A stretch of DNA of 64,000 nt from Chinchilla lanigera (lineage: Eukaryota; Chordata; Mammalia; Rodentia; Chinchillidae), in NCBI RefSeq assembly GCF_000276665.1, contig NW_004955435.1:3115147-3179146 (forward strand). Reading direction: 5' to 3'. The notes under the pieces were generated by a model that worked only from the letters and a program-made list of their open reading frames with translations, had not been told where the DNA came from and searched no databases. Positions 33,832 through 44,880 of the stretch are shown piece after piece; the stretch's first letter is position 1; each line of letters starts with the position of its first letter. Position numbers and translations under genes: made by a program.

Positions 33832-33875
33832 ACTCTACGGCCAGTACCACCCTGAACGCGCCCGATCTCATCTGT
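33832..33875 (+). pseudogene. Truncated 5S rRNA retropseudogene
   Basis: 33834-33874 matches the first part of 5S rRNA (TCTACGGCC, then ACCACCCTGAACGCGCCCGA, TCTC, TCTG), about nucleotides 2-41, with one inserted G and one G-to-A change. It stops before the internal control region needed for RNA polymerase III, so it cannot be transcribed as a 5S gene. An 11-bp direct repeat AAATGCAAAAC lies just before (33821-33831) and just after (33876-33886). This suggests L1-type insertion of a 3'-truncated copy without its own A tail. Confidence 0.88.
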
Positions 33876-33935
33876 AAATGCAAAACAAAACAACAAAAAA
33901 CCCAAACACACAAACAAAAAACAAAAAGAAAAGTC
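33876..33935. repeat. A/C-rich simple sequence
   Basis: AAAACAAAACAACAAAAAAC-type sequence directly after the 5S fragment. It may be pre-existing target sequence, since the first 11 bases repeat upstream of the insert, or a tail. Confidence 0.8.
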
Positions 33936-34411
33936 CAAAATACTGTATATGACCTAGGTTATTTTCTTGTACCTCAATGCAAAACGGTTGAAATTAAACT
34001 CTAAGGATGTACAGACTTGCTTTGTGTAAATCACTGGTGGTTGTAGAATTTTTATAGTTGTTTAGGAAAACAAGTTGTCACTCCCTACTGGAGCTGGAAT
34101 TCTACATCTCTTGTCACTAAATTTACTTCTGCACAGAGGGGGAATTGACCAAAGTTATTTGTGAAATCTCTGTAGATGATGGCAAGAAAGGAACAAAACT
34201 TAATTGTTCCTTGGTAGAAAAGTGAATTAATATGTTTTATTAATACAGTATTTTATGCACAATAATTTAAATGAATGACCCATTCTACAGGTGTCAATAT
34301 CAACAATTCAAAATTCAAAAGCATTATCAAAAAGAAGAAAGTTACAAATATAGTGTACACTATTTTAACATTTACATTGTTTAAAACATTGAATTAAAAA
34401 CATTAGTTTGG

Positions 34412-34536
34412 AATGGGGCTGGGGATTTAACTCAGCGGCACAGCGCCTGTCTGGCAAGCACAGGTCGTGAGTTCGGTTCCTGGTACTGGAAAAAAACCAA
34501 AGAAAAGAAAAACAAACAACAAAAAACCCCAAAAAT
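34412..34536 (+). mobile_element. ID-type SINE, young type, plus strand
   Basis: The only young ID in forward orientation: GGGGCTGGGGATTTAACTCA, GCGGCACAGCGCCTGTCTGG, CAAGCACAGGTCGTGAGTTC, GGTTCCTGGTACTGG, then an A-rich tail (34490-34536). Perfect 16-bp target-site duplications AAAAACATTAGTTTGG lie at 34396-34411 and 34537-34552. It shows the consensus most clearly. Confidence 0.96.
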
Positions 34537-34696
34537 AAAAACATTAGTTTGGGACATATATACATGTAAAGAAAAAGATAAAAAACAACTATGTGAATGA
34601 TAAGGTACTAGCAAGAGTAATGACCTCTCTTGAGGGGGAAGAAAGTGGTAATGTCAACTAGACTTTTATCTGAATCTGAACATTTTTTCTTCAGAG

Positions 34697-35010
34697 TGTA
34701 TCAGTCAGGGTTTACTAGAGAAACAGATAAACAAGGTATATAAATGTATGTGAAATGATAAGATCGGCTTACAAGGGTCAGCCATAGAGTCGGATGAGGA
34801 GGAGCGCAGAGGGTGTCTGCAGGCTGGAGACCAAAGGTCTCAGTCCAAGGTCTGGAGCTCACTGCAGTGTTCCGGGCAAGGCCGATGGGTCTGCGGTAGA
34901 TAGCTGAAGAGTGTAGGCTATGCCTGAAGATTGAAGGATCAAAGTTTTTTTTAACACTCTCAACAAAATGAAATCGGAAACAGTTATGACAAAATCTCGA
35001 TCTATTTTTA
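34697..35010 (-). mobile_element. LTR-type interspersed repeat (reverse)
   Basis: It starts GTGTATCAGTCAGGGTTTAC, TAGAGAAACAGATAAACAAG, followed by CTGCAGGCTGGAGACCAAAG. This is the familiar reversed terminal sequence of a widespread mammalian LTR-type repeat. The start is close to the reverse complement of the end of the 15275-15595 element. The 119-codon minus-strand frame 34701-35060 spans it and is not considered a gene. Confidence 0.5.
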
Positions 35011-36128
35011 AAATGATAAATGAGTACATGAGTGCCATTTCCTACAAATTTAAAATACATAGTGTATAAAAATTTAAAGTAACTAACCTAAAGCATTTAT
35101 TTTAAGCACTCATCCTAGCAAATCTTTGTGTCAAATATATTACCAATAGTTTCTCTCTTACCTAATTTTGTTTTGATGGTTTTAAACAATGGCAGTTGGA
35201 ACGTTTTCATCAAGTCAAAGCTATCATTTTCTGTTTGGTTGGATCTACACTCACATTTATGATGTTCTTCCCATCCCCAAGAATCATTAACCATTCCTAT
35301 TTATTCTATTCTTGTTATGTTTTTGTTTTTTACATTCGATTTAGCAACTAATGTAGAATTTATTTTGTTATGATCTATGACTTCGGCACCTCTAAAATCC
35401 TATTTTCTGAGTGTTCAATAATCAATCTCCCTGAATCATGTTCTAAACAATCCTTTTAGTATCACTGATTAGAAATGAAATCTTCTTATACAGTAGTTTT
35501 ATGTTACCTCATCTAATAAATTTTATTTTTAAAGTTTCTTATTCTGTTTCGGTCTCTATTTTAATCCCGTAGCTGTGGACTAAGTCTTGGTATCTGCGAA
35601 CACAGTTTTCTTCCTGTTCTCCTCTGCTCTCAGCTCCTGGGGTACATGTTTATTACTTTTTACCTTCATCACTCTTGAACATTTTTTTCCTGGGAAAATC
35701 AAAAATCATTTTGCCAGGTTCCAAGTCAAACACTCATACTGCAGCTGGAGCTGCACTGAACCTGTCAGTTATTAGGAAGAATTGACACCTTTCTGTGAGT
35801 AAATGGATTCATTCAAGTTTTAGAGTTGAGACATAATGTTTTTCTCATTACTTTAAATTTGTTCTTAAAATGCCTAAATTGTAAAATTTCCCTTGGCCAT
35901 TTATCTTTTATGTTACTCTGTTCATTTTTGTTGTATTTTTATGATCACTCATAGCTTATAAGACAGCTCCTGTTTCTTCATCACTGTGTGTATTTAACCT
36001 GCAGGTGGCCACTGCTTTTCATTCCCACACTCTTGGTTTTTCCAAATATTTTATAATAGCATTCAGAAATAGAATTATTTTATTCTATTCTTTGTTACTG
36101 ACTCAGCTCATATTTATCTTTATGTGGT
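35011..36128. other. Unassigned T-rich DNA, possibly old reversed LINE
   Basis: The T-rich strand bias and phrases such as TTTTGTTATGATCTATGACT, CCTTTTAGTATCACTGATTA suggest a decayed minus-strand LINE, but no decisive motif is present. No gene is evident. Confidence 0.3.
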
Positions 36129-36207
36129 AGAATTACAGTAAATATTTGTTATAATCATAGAATAACAGTAAATATAGGCTTCTTTGTAATCATAGGCTTC
36201 TTTCTCA
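36129..36207. repeat. Nested short tandem duplications
   Basis: AGAATTACAGTAAATAT (36129) recurs 30 bases on as AGAATAACAGTAAATAT (36159). Overlapping that, ATAGGCTTCTTT (36174) recurs 18 bases on (36192). Confidence 0.85.
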
Positions 36208-36467
36208 TGATTTTTTCTAACTAAGATGTCAGCTATGGGGTTGAACTATATATCATTACTGTACTAAAAAATTAAATCCAGAGTTCACAAAATATTTTTA
36301 GCAGGTAAGACTGAATCAACAAATTTCTCACAGTTACTTAGATTTACTCGTTTTGATTTTTAAATTATGGCCATTCAATTTACTTTATTCCTTACTACAA
36401 ATCACAACCTAAAATATAATTGTATTTTCTCTTTTTAAAAAAAGAAATCAAATATTATTGTCATATG

Positions 36468-36510
36468 TTTCCTCAAAGTAAAACAATGTCATTCCATCAC
36501 TTTGAGGAAA
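36468..36510. repeat. 12-bp inverted repeat
   Basis: TTTCCTCAAAGT (36468-36479) and ACTTTGAGGAAA (36499-36510) are exact reverse complements around a 19-base loop. Outer ATG/CAT could extend pairing with a small bulge. It could be a remnant of a foldback element. Confidence 0.9.
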
Positions 36511-37234
36511 AACATTGATGAATTATTGATGAAGAATCTTACTAACTGCTTTGATTTACAGGTAAAGAAAGAAAAACAAATCATATATTTTAACAAAAAT
36601 TATCTGGAAATTATTATTCAAGCAGCTTTTTATTAATATGTGTGATGAGTTATGTATTATGAGGATATACATAAACACATTAAACAATGAAATGATAATA
36701 AAAATTCTTGAGCTTACTTTAGTAGAGTCCAAAATAGAATTTAAAAAATCACCAGAAACTGAATTTTCTGAACTGACATTCATTTAGCTTTCTATAAAAA
36801 TGTGCTTTTTTTATACACTGTACTTTGGTTACAAATGTGGTGTCCCTTATGCATAGCAAAACATCAGACAAGATGATTCCAAATGTCTAATATTTCCTAA
36901 AAACAATACATGAGATTTTTAAATAATGATTTATGTAGCTCTTGTTAGCAAGTAAATTGGATTTCTAGATATGCCATTTCTGCTTTTTTGTCTAATAAGG
37001 AATGCCTGACTTTTACCTGATTCATTGTTGAAAATGTCCAAACGGGGCTGACCTGCAATAGTCTAGAAAATTTTGCTAGGTTCTCAGGGCAGTACCATCC
37101 GATACAGTGACAAGGGTATTCCTCCCCACTCCTCCATGCACACTGTTCCTAATGAAAGAAAGTATTTCCAAGGAAGATATTAAATTAGAATAATAGAATT
37201 GTGGAATCATAACCCATAAAAATAATCACTGTAT
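36511..37234. other. Unassigned AT-rich DNA
   Basis: No recognisable repeat. The minus-strand frame at 36556-36783 (75 codons) is hydrophobic by AT composition. Nothing supports a gene. Confidence 0.35.
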
Positions 37235-37325
37235 TAAATTCCTTAACTTAGAAGCTGCAGAAACTGAGGTTCCCAGAGGTTAAGTGATGTCCCTGGGGTG
37301 AAGCAGCTCTGTAGAAGCTTCCGTG
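37235..37325 (-). repeat. MIR SINE fragment
   Basis: The plus strand reads GCAGAAACTGAGGTTCCCAG, AGGTTAAGTGATGTCCCTGG, GGTGAAGCAGCTCTG. This is the reversed MIR core (GAAACTGAGGCTCAGAGAGGTTAAGTGACTTGCCC). Confidence 0.75.
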
Positions 37326-37643
37326 GGACGGAAATATCTCTTGAAAGGACGTCTTGTCCGGTACTTTTTCCACCGCACCATACTGCAGGACTGTGGAGGC
37401 AAGCTGTCAGCTTTTAAATTTTAAATTATGATTCAAAAAAGGGAAATAAGTTTATTTTTTAGTTTTCGGAATCTCCTTATCTAACATATTCCATTCTGGT
37501 GAAAGCTATATAAAGGATGGCTAGGTAAATTTCCAAAGAAAGTCTCCAAGCCTCTCAGAAATTTTGAATTTATCTCAGACTGGAGTTTACTAAAATCTCC
37601 ATATTTGACAGCTGCTTGAAAATTTGTATCAAAGTTTGGGTGG

Positions 37644-37742
37644 GAAGAAAGGAGGAAAGGAGGTAGGGAGGAAGGGAGGGAGGGAGAGACAGAGCAAGAG
37701 AGAGGAAGGAGAACGGAAGAAAGGAGAAAAGAAGAGACAGCA
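37644..37742. repeat. Purine-rich (GGAA/GA)n tract
   Basis: A near-pure purine run (AAGGAGGAAAGGAGGTAGGG, AGGGAGGGAGAGACAGAGC...). It could form triplex DNA and explains the serine/leucine-rich minus-strand frames at 37481-37783. Confidence 0.9.
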
Positions 37743-38104
37743 AATCTAGCACTGGAAGGACTTGCAGGATGTCCCCTGAACATGGGTGTCAGCCACGATC
37801 ACCACTTTAGAAATAACTGCTAGAAGATCACTTCTATAAGAGAGAGCTCTATTTGTTGTCAACTACATTAATTTTAAAATTCATATTTTAATAATTCTGA
37901 ATTACTGTAAAATTTGTATTTGTGACTTTAGTATAGTCTCTTAGGTCACCATCCATTTAGCTTCATTCTTCTAACATTCAAATAAACTAAGATTTTAAAC
38001 AAAGGATACAAATCGGACATTAACTAAAAGTAAATGAAGAAGTTAGTACAACACGCAGGATCTGGAGCAGAAGTAATAGCAGTATATTATGCTAAGAGTA
38101 GATT

Positions 38105-38285
38105 TTAAGTGTTTTCATCAGAAATAAATATGTATATGAGGTAATGTATATGTTAATTGAACCCTTCATGTCTGTTTTATATACATATATATTTCAAAGC
38201 ATAATGTTGTACACTACAAAGATGGGTCACTTTAGTTGTCAATTACAAAAGAAATAACACTAAGAAAAAAATAATAAAACAATAA
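38105..38285 (+). repeat. LINE-1 3' UTR (L1M type)
   Basis: ATGAGGTAATGTATATGTTA, ATTGAACCC, ACATATATATTTCAAAGCAT, AATGTTGTACACTACAAAGA and TTGTCAATTACAAAAG match the end of old L1M elements (GAGGTGATGGATATGTTAATT...ATGTTGTACACCTTAAATAT...TTGTCAATTATA). Confidence 0.72.
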
Positions 38286-38929
38286 ACCAAATATTAAGGA
38301 CTTGTGCCTCAAATTTGCTTTTCTGGAGGGAGGCATGTTTAGTTTGCTGGTAGAAATAGGTTTTTGACATACGACACTGCTCTGTATTTGTGGATGCAGT
38401 AATCATATGGCAAAATATTGTCACTTTGATAGTCAAAAAATTATAAGTAATATGTAGTAAAAAACACTTTGCCACTTTGTATTCCCAATTGATTCCCCAG
38501 GGAGTTTTATCATTCTTTCATTTTGAAAAATGTTATTTGTCTTGAACTTGAGCATTTCTTTTATTGTATAAGTGCATTCTGATTAAATGTAGATGCTTCC
38601 AAAGAAGCATACTAGAATTTATTCTTTTTTGTAAATGAATGTTGAGTGTTTGAATTGGGTACACGATCCCATTATGCATTCTAACAAGACTCATTGCTTC
38701 AAGACAGTTTTATTTAAAAAGTACTTAAAAAATAAAAAACGCTTATTTCCATTTTTGATGAATTTTTAAAAATTGAGACTGCTGGACTTTACTCTATGTT
38801 TTATCTCCCCTTTTCTCTGGAATCTTAACTGGAGAAGTGTCAGGTGCAAGCTTCAGAGGCTTTGCTTCTGGAGCATAATTCTTTAAAGAAGTTTCACACA
38901 GGCGGATGTTTCCGTTTTCTTGAGTGGCG

Positions 38930-39005
38930 TATCAGCCCAAGCTTGGAATAAGGTCTGGAAGTTACGAAGTGCTTAATGAAGGTTGGATGAATTCATGAAA
39001 GGAAA
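38930..39005 (+). repeat. Possible L2/MIR terminus
   Basis: GGAATAAGGTCTGGAAGTTA, CGAAGTGCTTAATGAAGGTT and GGATGAATTCATG resemble the 3' end (AAGTGCTTAATAAATGTTTGTTGAATG). Confidence 0.4.
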
Positions 39006-39272
39006 CACATGTTTGGCCCTTCTGGGCCTCTTTCTCCATTCTAGGGCTTGGAGCAGGGACCAAAAGCTGGCGCCATCCCCAGCATAAATGTGTGTCCCAC
39101 CAACTAAAGAATCATGCATCTCAGAGCTATGGAATGACTCTGCACAAACTTCTTCTGCCTTGAGATGAAAGAGAGGAACAACTATCTTAAGGTCAGTGTT
39201 GTTTGGAGATTGCAGTTACTCATGAATGGCAGCATTCTAAACCAATGAAAGTAAATGACGCAAAACTACACA

Positions 39273-39350
39273 AGGCCAATGATGTAGCTCAGTGTAGAGC
39301 ACTTGCCTAACATGAGCAAGGACCTGGATTCAATCCCCAGTACCTCAAGA
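39273..39350 (+). mobile_element. Old ID-type SINE
   Basis: GGCCAATGATGTAGCTCAGT, GTAGAGCACTTGCCTAACAT, GAGCAAGGACCTGGATTCAA and TCCCCAGTACC: general rodent ID body without a clear tail. Confidence 0.85.
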
Positions 39351-39739
39351 GTGAAAATCACCCCACCCAAAACAAGAGTCAGTGAAATTATATGGAAAAG
39401 TTTGATGAATCTGAGACAATAGATAACCAAAAATGACTTTTTCTGAGGTCCAATTGAGTTTGTAAAACATTGGATGAGCTGTGCATTGGTGATGTAGGTC
39501 ACTCCTAATGTAAACTTAACCTTTCACCAAAAATGAAGAACAATTTATTGAAACTGAACGGAGAAAACCTTTGGGAAGGGTTAAGTAGAAGGAAACTAAG
39601 TCAGGGCTAAACGGTGCAGTTTGGTGCAGAGGAAGAGAGGCGAATATTGTGTTGTCCCTCCCTGGCCCCTTCTGCTCTGTCTTTACCCCAAGCAGTCCTT
39701 CAGGGTGTGTACCACAGATTTATTTGAAAACATTAAGAA

Positions 39740-39781
39740 GGGAATCCACCTAGCAGTTAAGGGAATCCACCTAGCAGTTAA
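39740..39781. repeat. Perfect 21-bp tandem duplication
   Basis: GGGAATCCACCTAGCAGTTA plus A occurs twice in a row (39740-39760, 39761-39781) with no mismatch, so the duplication is recent. Because 21 is a multiple of three, it stays in frame in the open frame 39621-39887, but that frame is not a recognised gene. Confidence 0.97.
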
Positions 39782-40029
39782 GCGGCAAACTGAGTTATTC
39801 AGGAGTATGAAGGAAACGCAGCTTCTGACCTTGTGCTGCGTCTTGGTTTCTCCAGTCATTCATGCTAATGCATGTGACAAGCAGTGAAAGAGCACTGCCC
39901 AGCCCATTTACCCCTTGACACCCCAGGGCAGATATACTCAGATTGTCATCATTAATGCAGCCATAAAATACGTGACATAAATTACATTAACACTTGTGGG
40001 CATTGAATTTTTTAAAATTTAAATATAAC

Positions 40030-40460
40030 TTATTTGTAACCACATAAAAACACATTTACATATTAACAGGGTAACATGGCTTTGCCCCTCATATACATTG
40101 TGTAACACGTATACATTATGTTATGTTCAAAATCACATTAAGCATATCTACCTCCTCAAGCTTTTATCAATTCTTCATGGTAAAGTCATCCAGAATCCTT
40201 TCTTCCGGGTTTTCTGAGATGTACAATAGATTAATGCCAGGCAGCTTACTATGCAGCTGCACACCAGAACACCTTCCTTCTGTCTAACTGTGATAGTGCC
40301 CATTGATTAACTTTTCTATTGACTAACTTTTCCTCATCGCCACCCCCCCCGCTCACTCCACCCAACCTCTAGTAACCATTCTACTCTCACCTTCCATGAC
40401 AGTGATATTTTTATATCCCACTATGAGTGAGATCATGAGGCATTTGTCTTTTTGTTCCTG
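40030..40460 (-). mobile_element. LINE-1 3' UTR (reverse orientation)
   Basis: GTATACATTATGTTATGTTC, ACATTAAGCATATCTACCTC, CTCAAGCTTTTATCAATTCT, CCCACCCAACCTCTAGTAACCA-like sequence (40355-40380), ACTATGAGTGAGATCATGAG and GGCATTTGTCTTTTTGTTCC. This is the reversed L1 3' UTR order, including the C-rich tract at 40338-40362. Confidence 0.8.
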
Positions 40461-40570
40461 AATGTATTATTTTAATCGTGCAATATTTGATAAAGGGGTG
40501 AAGGCCATTCACATTCTTAGACCCTAAGCATGTTTTATCAATGGCTAGCAAATTCCAGAATGTATAAATA

Positions 40571-40722
40571 AGCTGGGTGTGGTGGTACAGGCCCATAATC
40601 CCAGTGCAGTGAAGGATGAGGCAGGATTGCCCTTAATTCAAGGCCAGCCTGGGCTCCATAGTGAGTTGTAGGCTAGCCAGCCTAATTACATAGCAAGGCC
40701 TTGTCTCAGAAAAACAAATAAA
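40571..40722 (+). mobile_element. B1 SINE
   Basis: GCTGGGTGTGGTGGTACAGG, CCCATAATCCCAGTGCAGTG, AATTCAAGGCCAGCCTGGGC, TCCATAGTGAG, AGGCCTTGTCTCAG, then an A-rich tail. Target-site duplications AGAATGTATAAATA (40557-40570) and AGAATGTACAAATA (40723-40736) differ by one base. Confidence 0.94.
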
Positions 40723-41120
40723 AGAATGTACAAATAAATAAATAAAATTTCAACATGAGCATGACCTAACCAAAGCACTGGAAGCAACCCATATTAGATT
40801 CAACAAATTGCTAATTTCATTTGGCTAGAATGATTAAATTTGTAGATAGAAAATTTCTGTAGCTACAGTGTTTGGATTTTAGCAAGTCACTGGCCAAAGT
40901 ACTTGGAAAAAGATAGAGCAATAATACAATAGAATGGATGAGCTCCAAAGTGGTAGGTAGACTTTGCTCAAACTATTTATTAGCAGACTGATATATCCAA
41001 ATCACTACCGTTGCTTTGTAGTCATACCCCATGAATGTTTCCACCTTGGGTTCAATTAATGCTTAGACAGGAATGTTATAAGATTCATAATATGAATCTA
41101 ATTTATAGGTAGAGATGATT

Positions 41121-41618
41121 TTATTCTTTAAAATATTGTGTACTTTCAACCTTAGTATGACAAAGAAATAATCTTTTACTGCAAGTGTCTTTTGAGCCAA
41201 ACACTTGAATTGGGAGAAAACAACATTTTCCTTTTAAAAAATCACATGACAAAATTGTCAAAAGGTTGATTAATTCTTTTCTGGTTTTGCAGGTGTCATT
41301 ATTCTTAAAGGTGCAGATGGCGTGCTCCCTGACCTCAGAGGCTGGTGGTCTGGCTCTGCACACAGTTGCTTTTGGACTGTCTAGCTGAGAAAGCGTGTGG
41401 AGCGCGTGAAGTTTGGAAACCGCACAAGCCTTTCCTCCTTGCTCGGGCAGGAGAACGGTGTGTTTCGTAGGCGCTGGGAGAGGTGGGGCCGTGGTAGCCC
41501 GATCAAGCTTGCTTAGTCCGTGATTCTTGTAGGAACAATCAGAGCAGTACCAGAGGCCTTGACCGTTGCCAGCACTGTATAGCTCAGGGCAGACAATTGT
41601 AATATTTCCAGCTGTCAC
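41121..41618 (-). other. Longest open frame (165 codons), not recognised
   Basis: The frame begins MTAGNITIVCPELYSAGNGQ and includes CysXXCys-like GLWYCSDCSYKN and a proline/alanine stretch (TTAPPLPAPTK). I know no family with this pattern. The N-terminal two thirds lies in a GC-moderate patch with about ten CpG sites (41310-41580), while the C-terminal third is AT-rich. I see no splice, promoter or poly(A) context. Most likely a chance frame; a lineage-specific exon or old retrocopy remains possible. Confidence 0.25.
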
Positions 41619-41639
41619 TGAGATATTAAGCCAGAGTTA

Positions 41640-44600
41640 GGGATAAACGATCATAATCATTATAGTCTTATATTTATTCTGGCCTTCATTATTCGTTCTG
41701 GATATGGCATATTATCTCTTAAATTAAGAATAATTTGTGCCCATGTAGTGCGTACCACTTGAGAATTTCAACGTGCTTTCTGAGCACTGGGCCGAGTTTG
41801 CATCTACCCTGAACTTCTGCCAGAGCCCTTCTGAGGCCCTCTGGAGCTCTTCAGTGTGCTACTATTTCCTTAATGGCACTTCTCACTCTGACGGTCTCTG
41901 CTGGGATGACAAAGAATTCTGCCGAGGTTCCAAAGAAAACGGGGATTTGAATTTGGACCACTAGCTGTAAACCCCTGCAGCCTTCTCTGCAGGGGAGAAG
42001 CGATGAGTGTTATCACACCCGCTTTCTAGACTGAGCTTCAGTGTGTTGCCATTGCAACCATGTCTGCAGAGGTGACTCGCAGGCCTTCGCTGTCCTCCGC
42101 CATATGCTGCCTCCCTGATATAAACTGAAGTGGGAAGAGAACAGAGAGATTTGGATCCCAGAGCTTGTTTCCATGAAATTAAGCCACATTTGATTTTTTA
42201 GACATTTAAAACGGGTGACTGACTTTTTTTCTTTCCTTCTTTGCAAGCTATGGGTACATACACAAAAGGTTTGCAAACAATTGTTTGCATCCTCTACATA
42301 CTACTGTACTGTTTATTTTTAAAGGCATCTTCCTCTGGCCCACTTGCCTTTTATTTCTGAGTGAATTTGTATGTGTTATCTCAATTTCATACTCATAGTG
42401 TCATTAAATTATTGTTAGTGCATAGCCATCTCTTCCTAACGAACACTGTTGGAGGGAAAGCATGTAAGATACTGTACTAGAGGCTGTCATGGGCTGCTAA
42501 AGGGGACAAAGTGCTTATTTTGGGAGCCAAAGTAGACTTTAAATAATGCTTCACATGTCATCTCAAAATGCATCATAAATAAGTTGAGGTTTATATTTTA
42601 TACCCTTTTTCATTTTTGAAAAGATTTCAAATATATCCTCTCAACATAAATACACGTGTGTATGTGCATGCACACACAGTTTTTTTTTTTTTAAAAAAAG
42701 TATTCTTGGAACTCTAAAGATAATCATCACCAAAATCTTGACATTTTTTCCCACTCTTTTCTTGTGTTAAAAACACACCACTTCTGTCAGTTATGGCTGG
42801 GTATTTTTTTTCACATGCAGACTTATCCTGTTACCAAAATGGAAATGCCATTAAAAAAAACTTTTAAGTACTTTTTCAAAAATCAACAGGATGGATTTTT
42901 AAATGCTTATTTATCAATAATATCTCATCTCTGGGACAACACTGGGAAAAGCATCAAATTCAGCTGCTGGATCCTGTAACGGGTGATGGCTAATTGCTTC
43001 ATGGAAACCAGGGGCAGAATTCCTTACACACCGCATTCTCAGGATGCAGAACTTGATTAATTGATGCTGGGTGATTGTTCATTGTAAAGTCTGACATTTA
43101 GTACAGACAAATGAAAACTGGTGGAAAAAAAATTATGTGCAAAAGCATTGAAAAATACAAACTGGAAAGGTCAAAGGGCAACAAGAAAAAAACAATTGAC
43201 GGTTAGCTCATATTTGCCTTATAAATTTTTAAATAATGGTTGATGCATTTTAATCTGTGGCTGTCTTACAGTACAAAGTGTAAGTCAATGTATAAGCTAA
43301 TTGCATTAAACAAAAGTGGTATTTAATGCACTGGACACTTTGACTATCAGAATATTGTATCTCTAATTAGTGTTTGTAACTGATGTGACAGCAGTTTATG
43401 GAGCACCAAAATAGTTCCTAATTTGTCAAGTGGGTCTGAAGCTTATGGCAGCTTTCTGATCATCTTCCTTGCCGCAGGACCTGAAAGCACCTTCAAAAAG
43501 CTTTCTCTCATTGATCTTTAGTCAGCTGCTGACTGAAAAGCAGACAGCCCTGCCAGAAAGAAGATAGATAGGTGCTGGGCTAGCATGAAAAACACCGCAC
43601 CCTTAATGAAAAAGGTTCCTGCATATAACTCATGTGTGTGTACAAACACATCCATGCAGGGGGTTTCGACAGATAACAGTCCCAGGAAATCAAGCGGGAA
43701 TGCATTTGCTATTTATTTTTTTTCATTCTTCTCAGATGCAGTTGGCCACTATGAATGTCTGGACTGTACTAAGCAGGCTATTTGTTAGTTCCTACGTAGT
43801 TTCTCTTTTGTCTCTTGAAAATATGGGATGCTTTAATATTTATCTTATAATATTCCGAAAATCACCCAGCTAATGCAGCCGCATAAGATAAATATCAAGT
43901 GGTGGTGTTGTTCTGAAGACAAACAAAGACTTATCTTTGTTATTGTTTTGAACTTGGTAGAAGAAAATATATTCTATGAGTTCAAAGCTCATCAATGTTT
44001 GATGAAAATCTCCTAGTATCTTTTTGGTAAAAAATGACCCTACCACCATAATAACATGTTGATAATATATTATATTTTGAAATATTTCATACAACTTATA
44101 TAATGTTCCAGAAAAGTTACTAGCAGTGTGCATTTGTTAACTGATTTTGAATTTGTGAGTGTAACAGAATGCAGTCCTAAAGATACAACAACTGTCCCAC
44201 CCGTGTTGTGTCTCAGACTTAGAATTTGCAAAGAGCACACTTATGGGGAGTTATGGGCAGCAGCTTATGTGCAAATGCAGTTATCCTGTAATTAAGGAGT
44301 GAATGTGCTGTGTTTAACAGATGCGGCCAGAAAATTTTGCCACCCCTAGCCTTTGTGCTCAAACATTTTTATCTTTTGTAACTAGATCTTCAGATACAAG
44401 TTGTAGTACTGTGTCCGTCAACTGCAGTTTTTCAAATAAATTGCAATTTGAGATCAATAACTGAGGAAAACTGCATACAACTGAGCTGACAATATCAGGG
44501 AAATTCAAATTCAACGTGAAATAATATCACAATCTTTCTTCTCAGTCTCCAGTTAGGTTCTTTCCTTGTGCTTTGTAGATTGCTAGATGGTTCATTGTCT

Positions 44601-44880
44601 TAAAACAGTCATAAAGCTTGGAGTATTTCCCTGACTGTACCATTCTCAACTGTGCATCTCATATTCATCCGCATTCTGCAAGTTGGAGATGTCTCATTTA
44701 ACAGTTCTCAGCTCTGTCTGCTATTTCCATTCTCTGATGGTACTAATCTAATTTACCCTCATTTGTAACCCAGACCAAAAAAGCCTCAGTGAACCTCCCT
44801 TCTTCCCACTGTACCCCTTACAGACTTATTCTCACAGAAAAAAATCCAACCATGATATTCTCTTTCATAAAAATGTTAGT
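41640..44880. other. Repeat-poor block, candidate conserved regulatory region
   Basis: Over 3.2 kb I recognise no SINE, LINE or LTR, unlike the flanks. 43000-43560 is motif-dense: GATTAATTGATG (about 43054), AGCTAATTGCATTAAA (about 43296), palindromic CTAATTAG (43363-43370), TGATGTGACAGC (about 43382) and AGTCAGCTGCTGACT (about 43521). A similar stretch is 44140-44520. Such low-repeat, homeodomain-site-rich DNA is typical of developmental enhancers. Conservation itself cannot be tested here. Confidence 0.35.
41972..41995. repeat. 9-bp perfect hairpin
   Basis: CCCCTGCAG (41972-41980) and CTGCAGGGG (41987-41995) around a 6-base loop CCTTCT. It is GC-rich and stable, in the repeat-poor block. 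No terminator-like T run follows. Confidence 0.9.

Noticed and set aside
34412..34490. tRNA gene
   Set aside because: It has tRNA-like internal promoter boxes, but it is an ID SINE with an A-rich tail and target-site duplication, and no complete cloverleaf was checked or expected.
37481..37783. 100-codon Ser/Leu/Pro-rich minus-strand frame
   Set aside because: Translation of the (GGAA)n purine tract; a compositional artefact.
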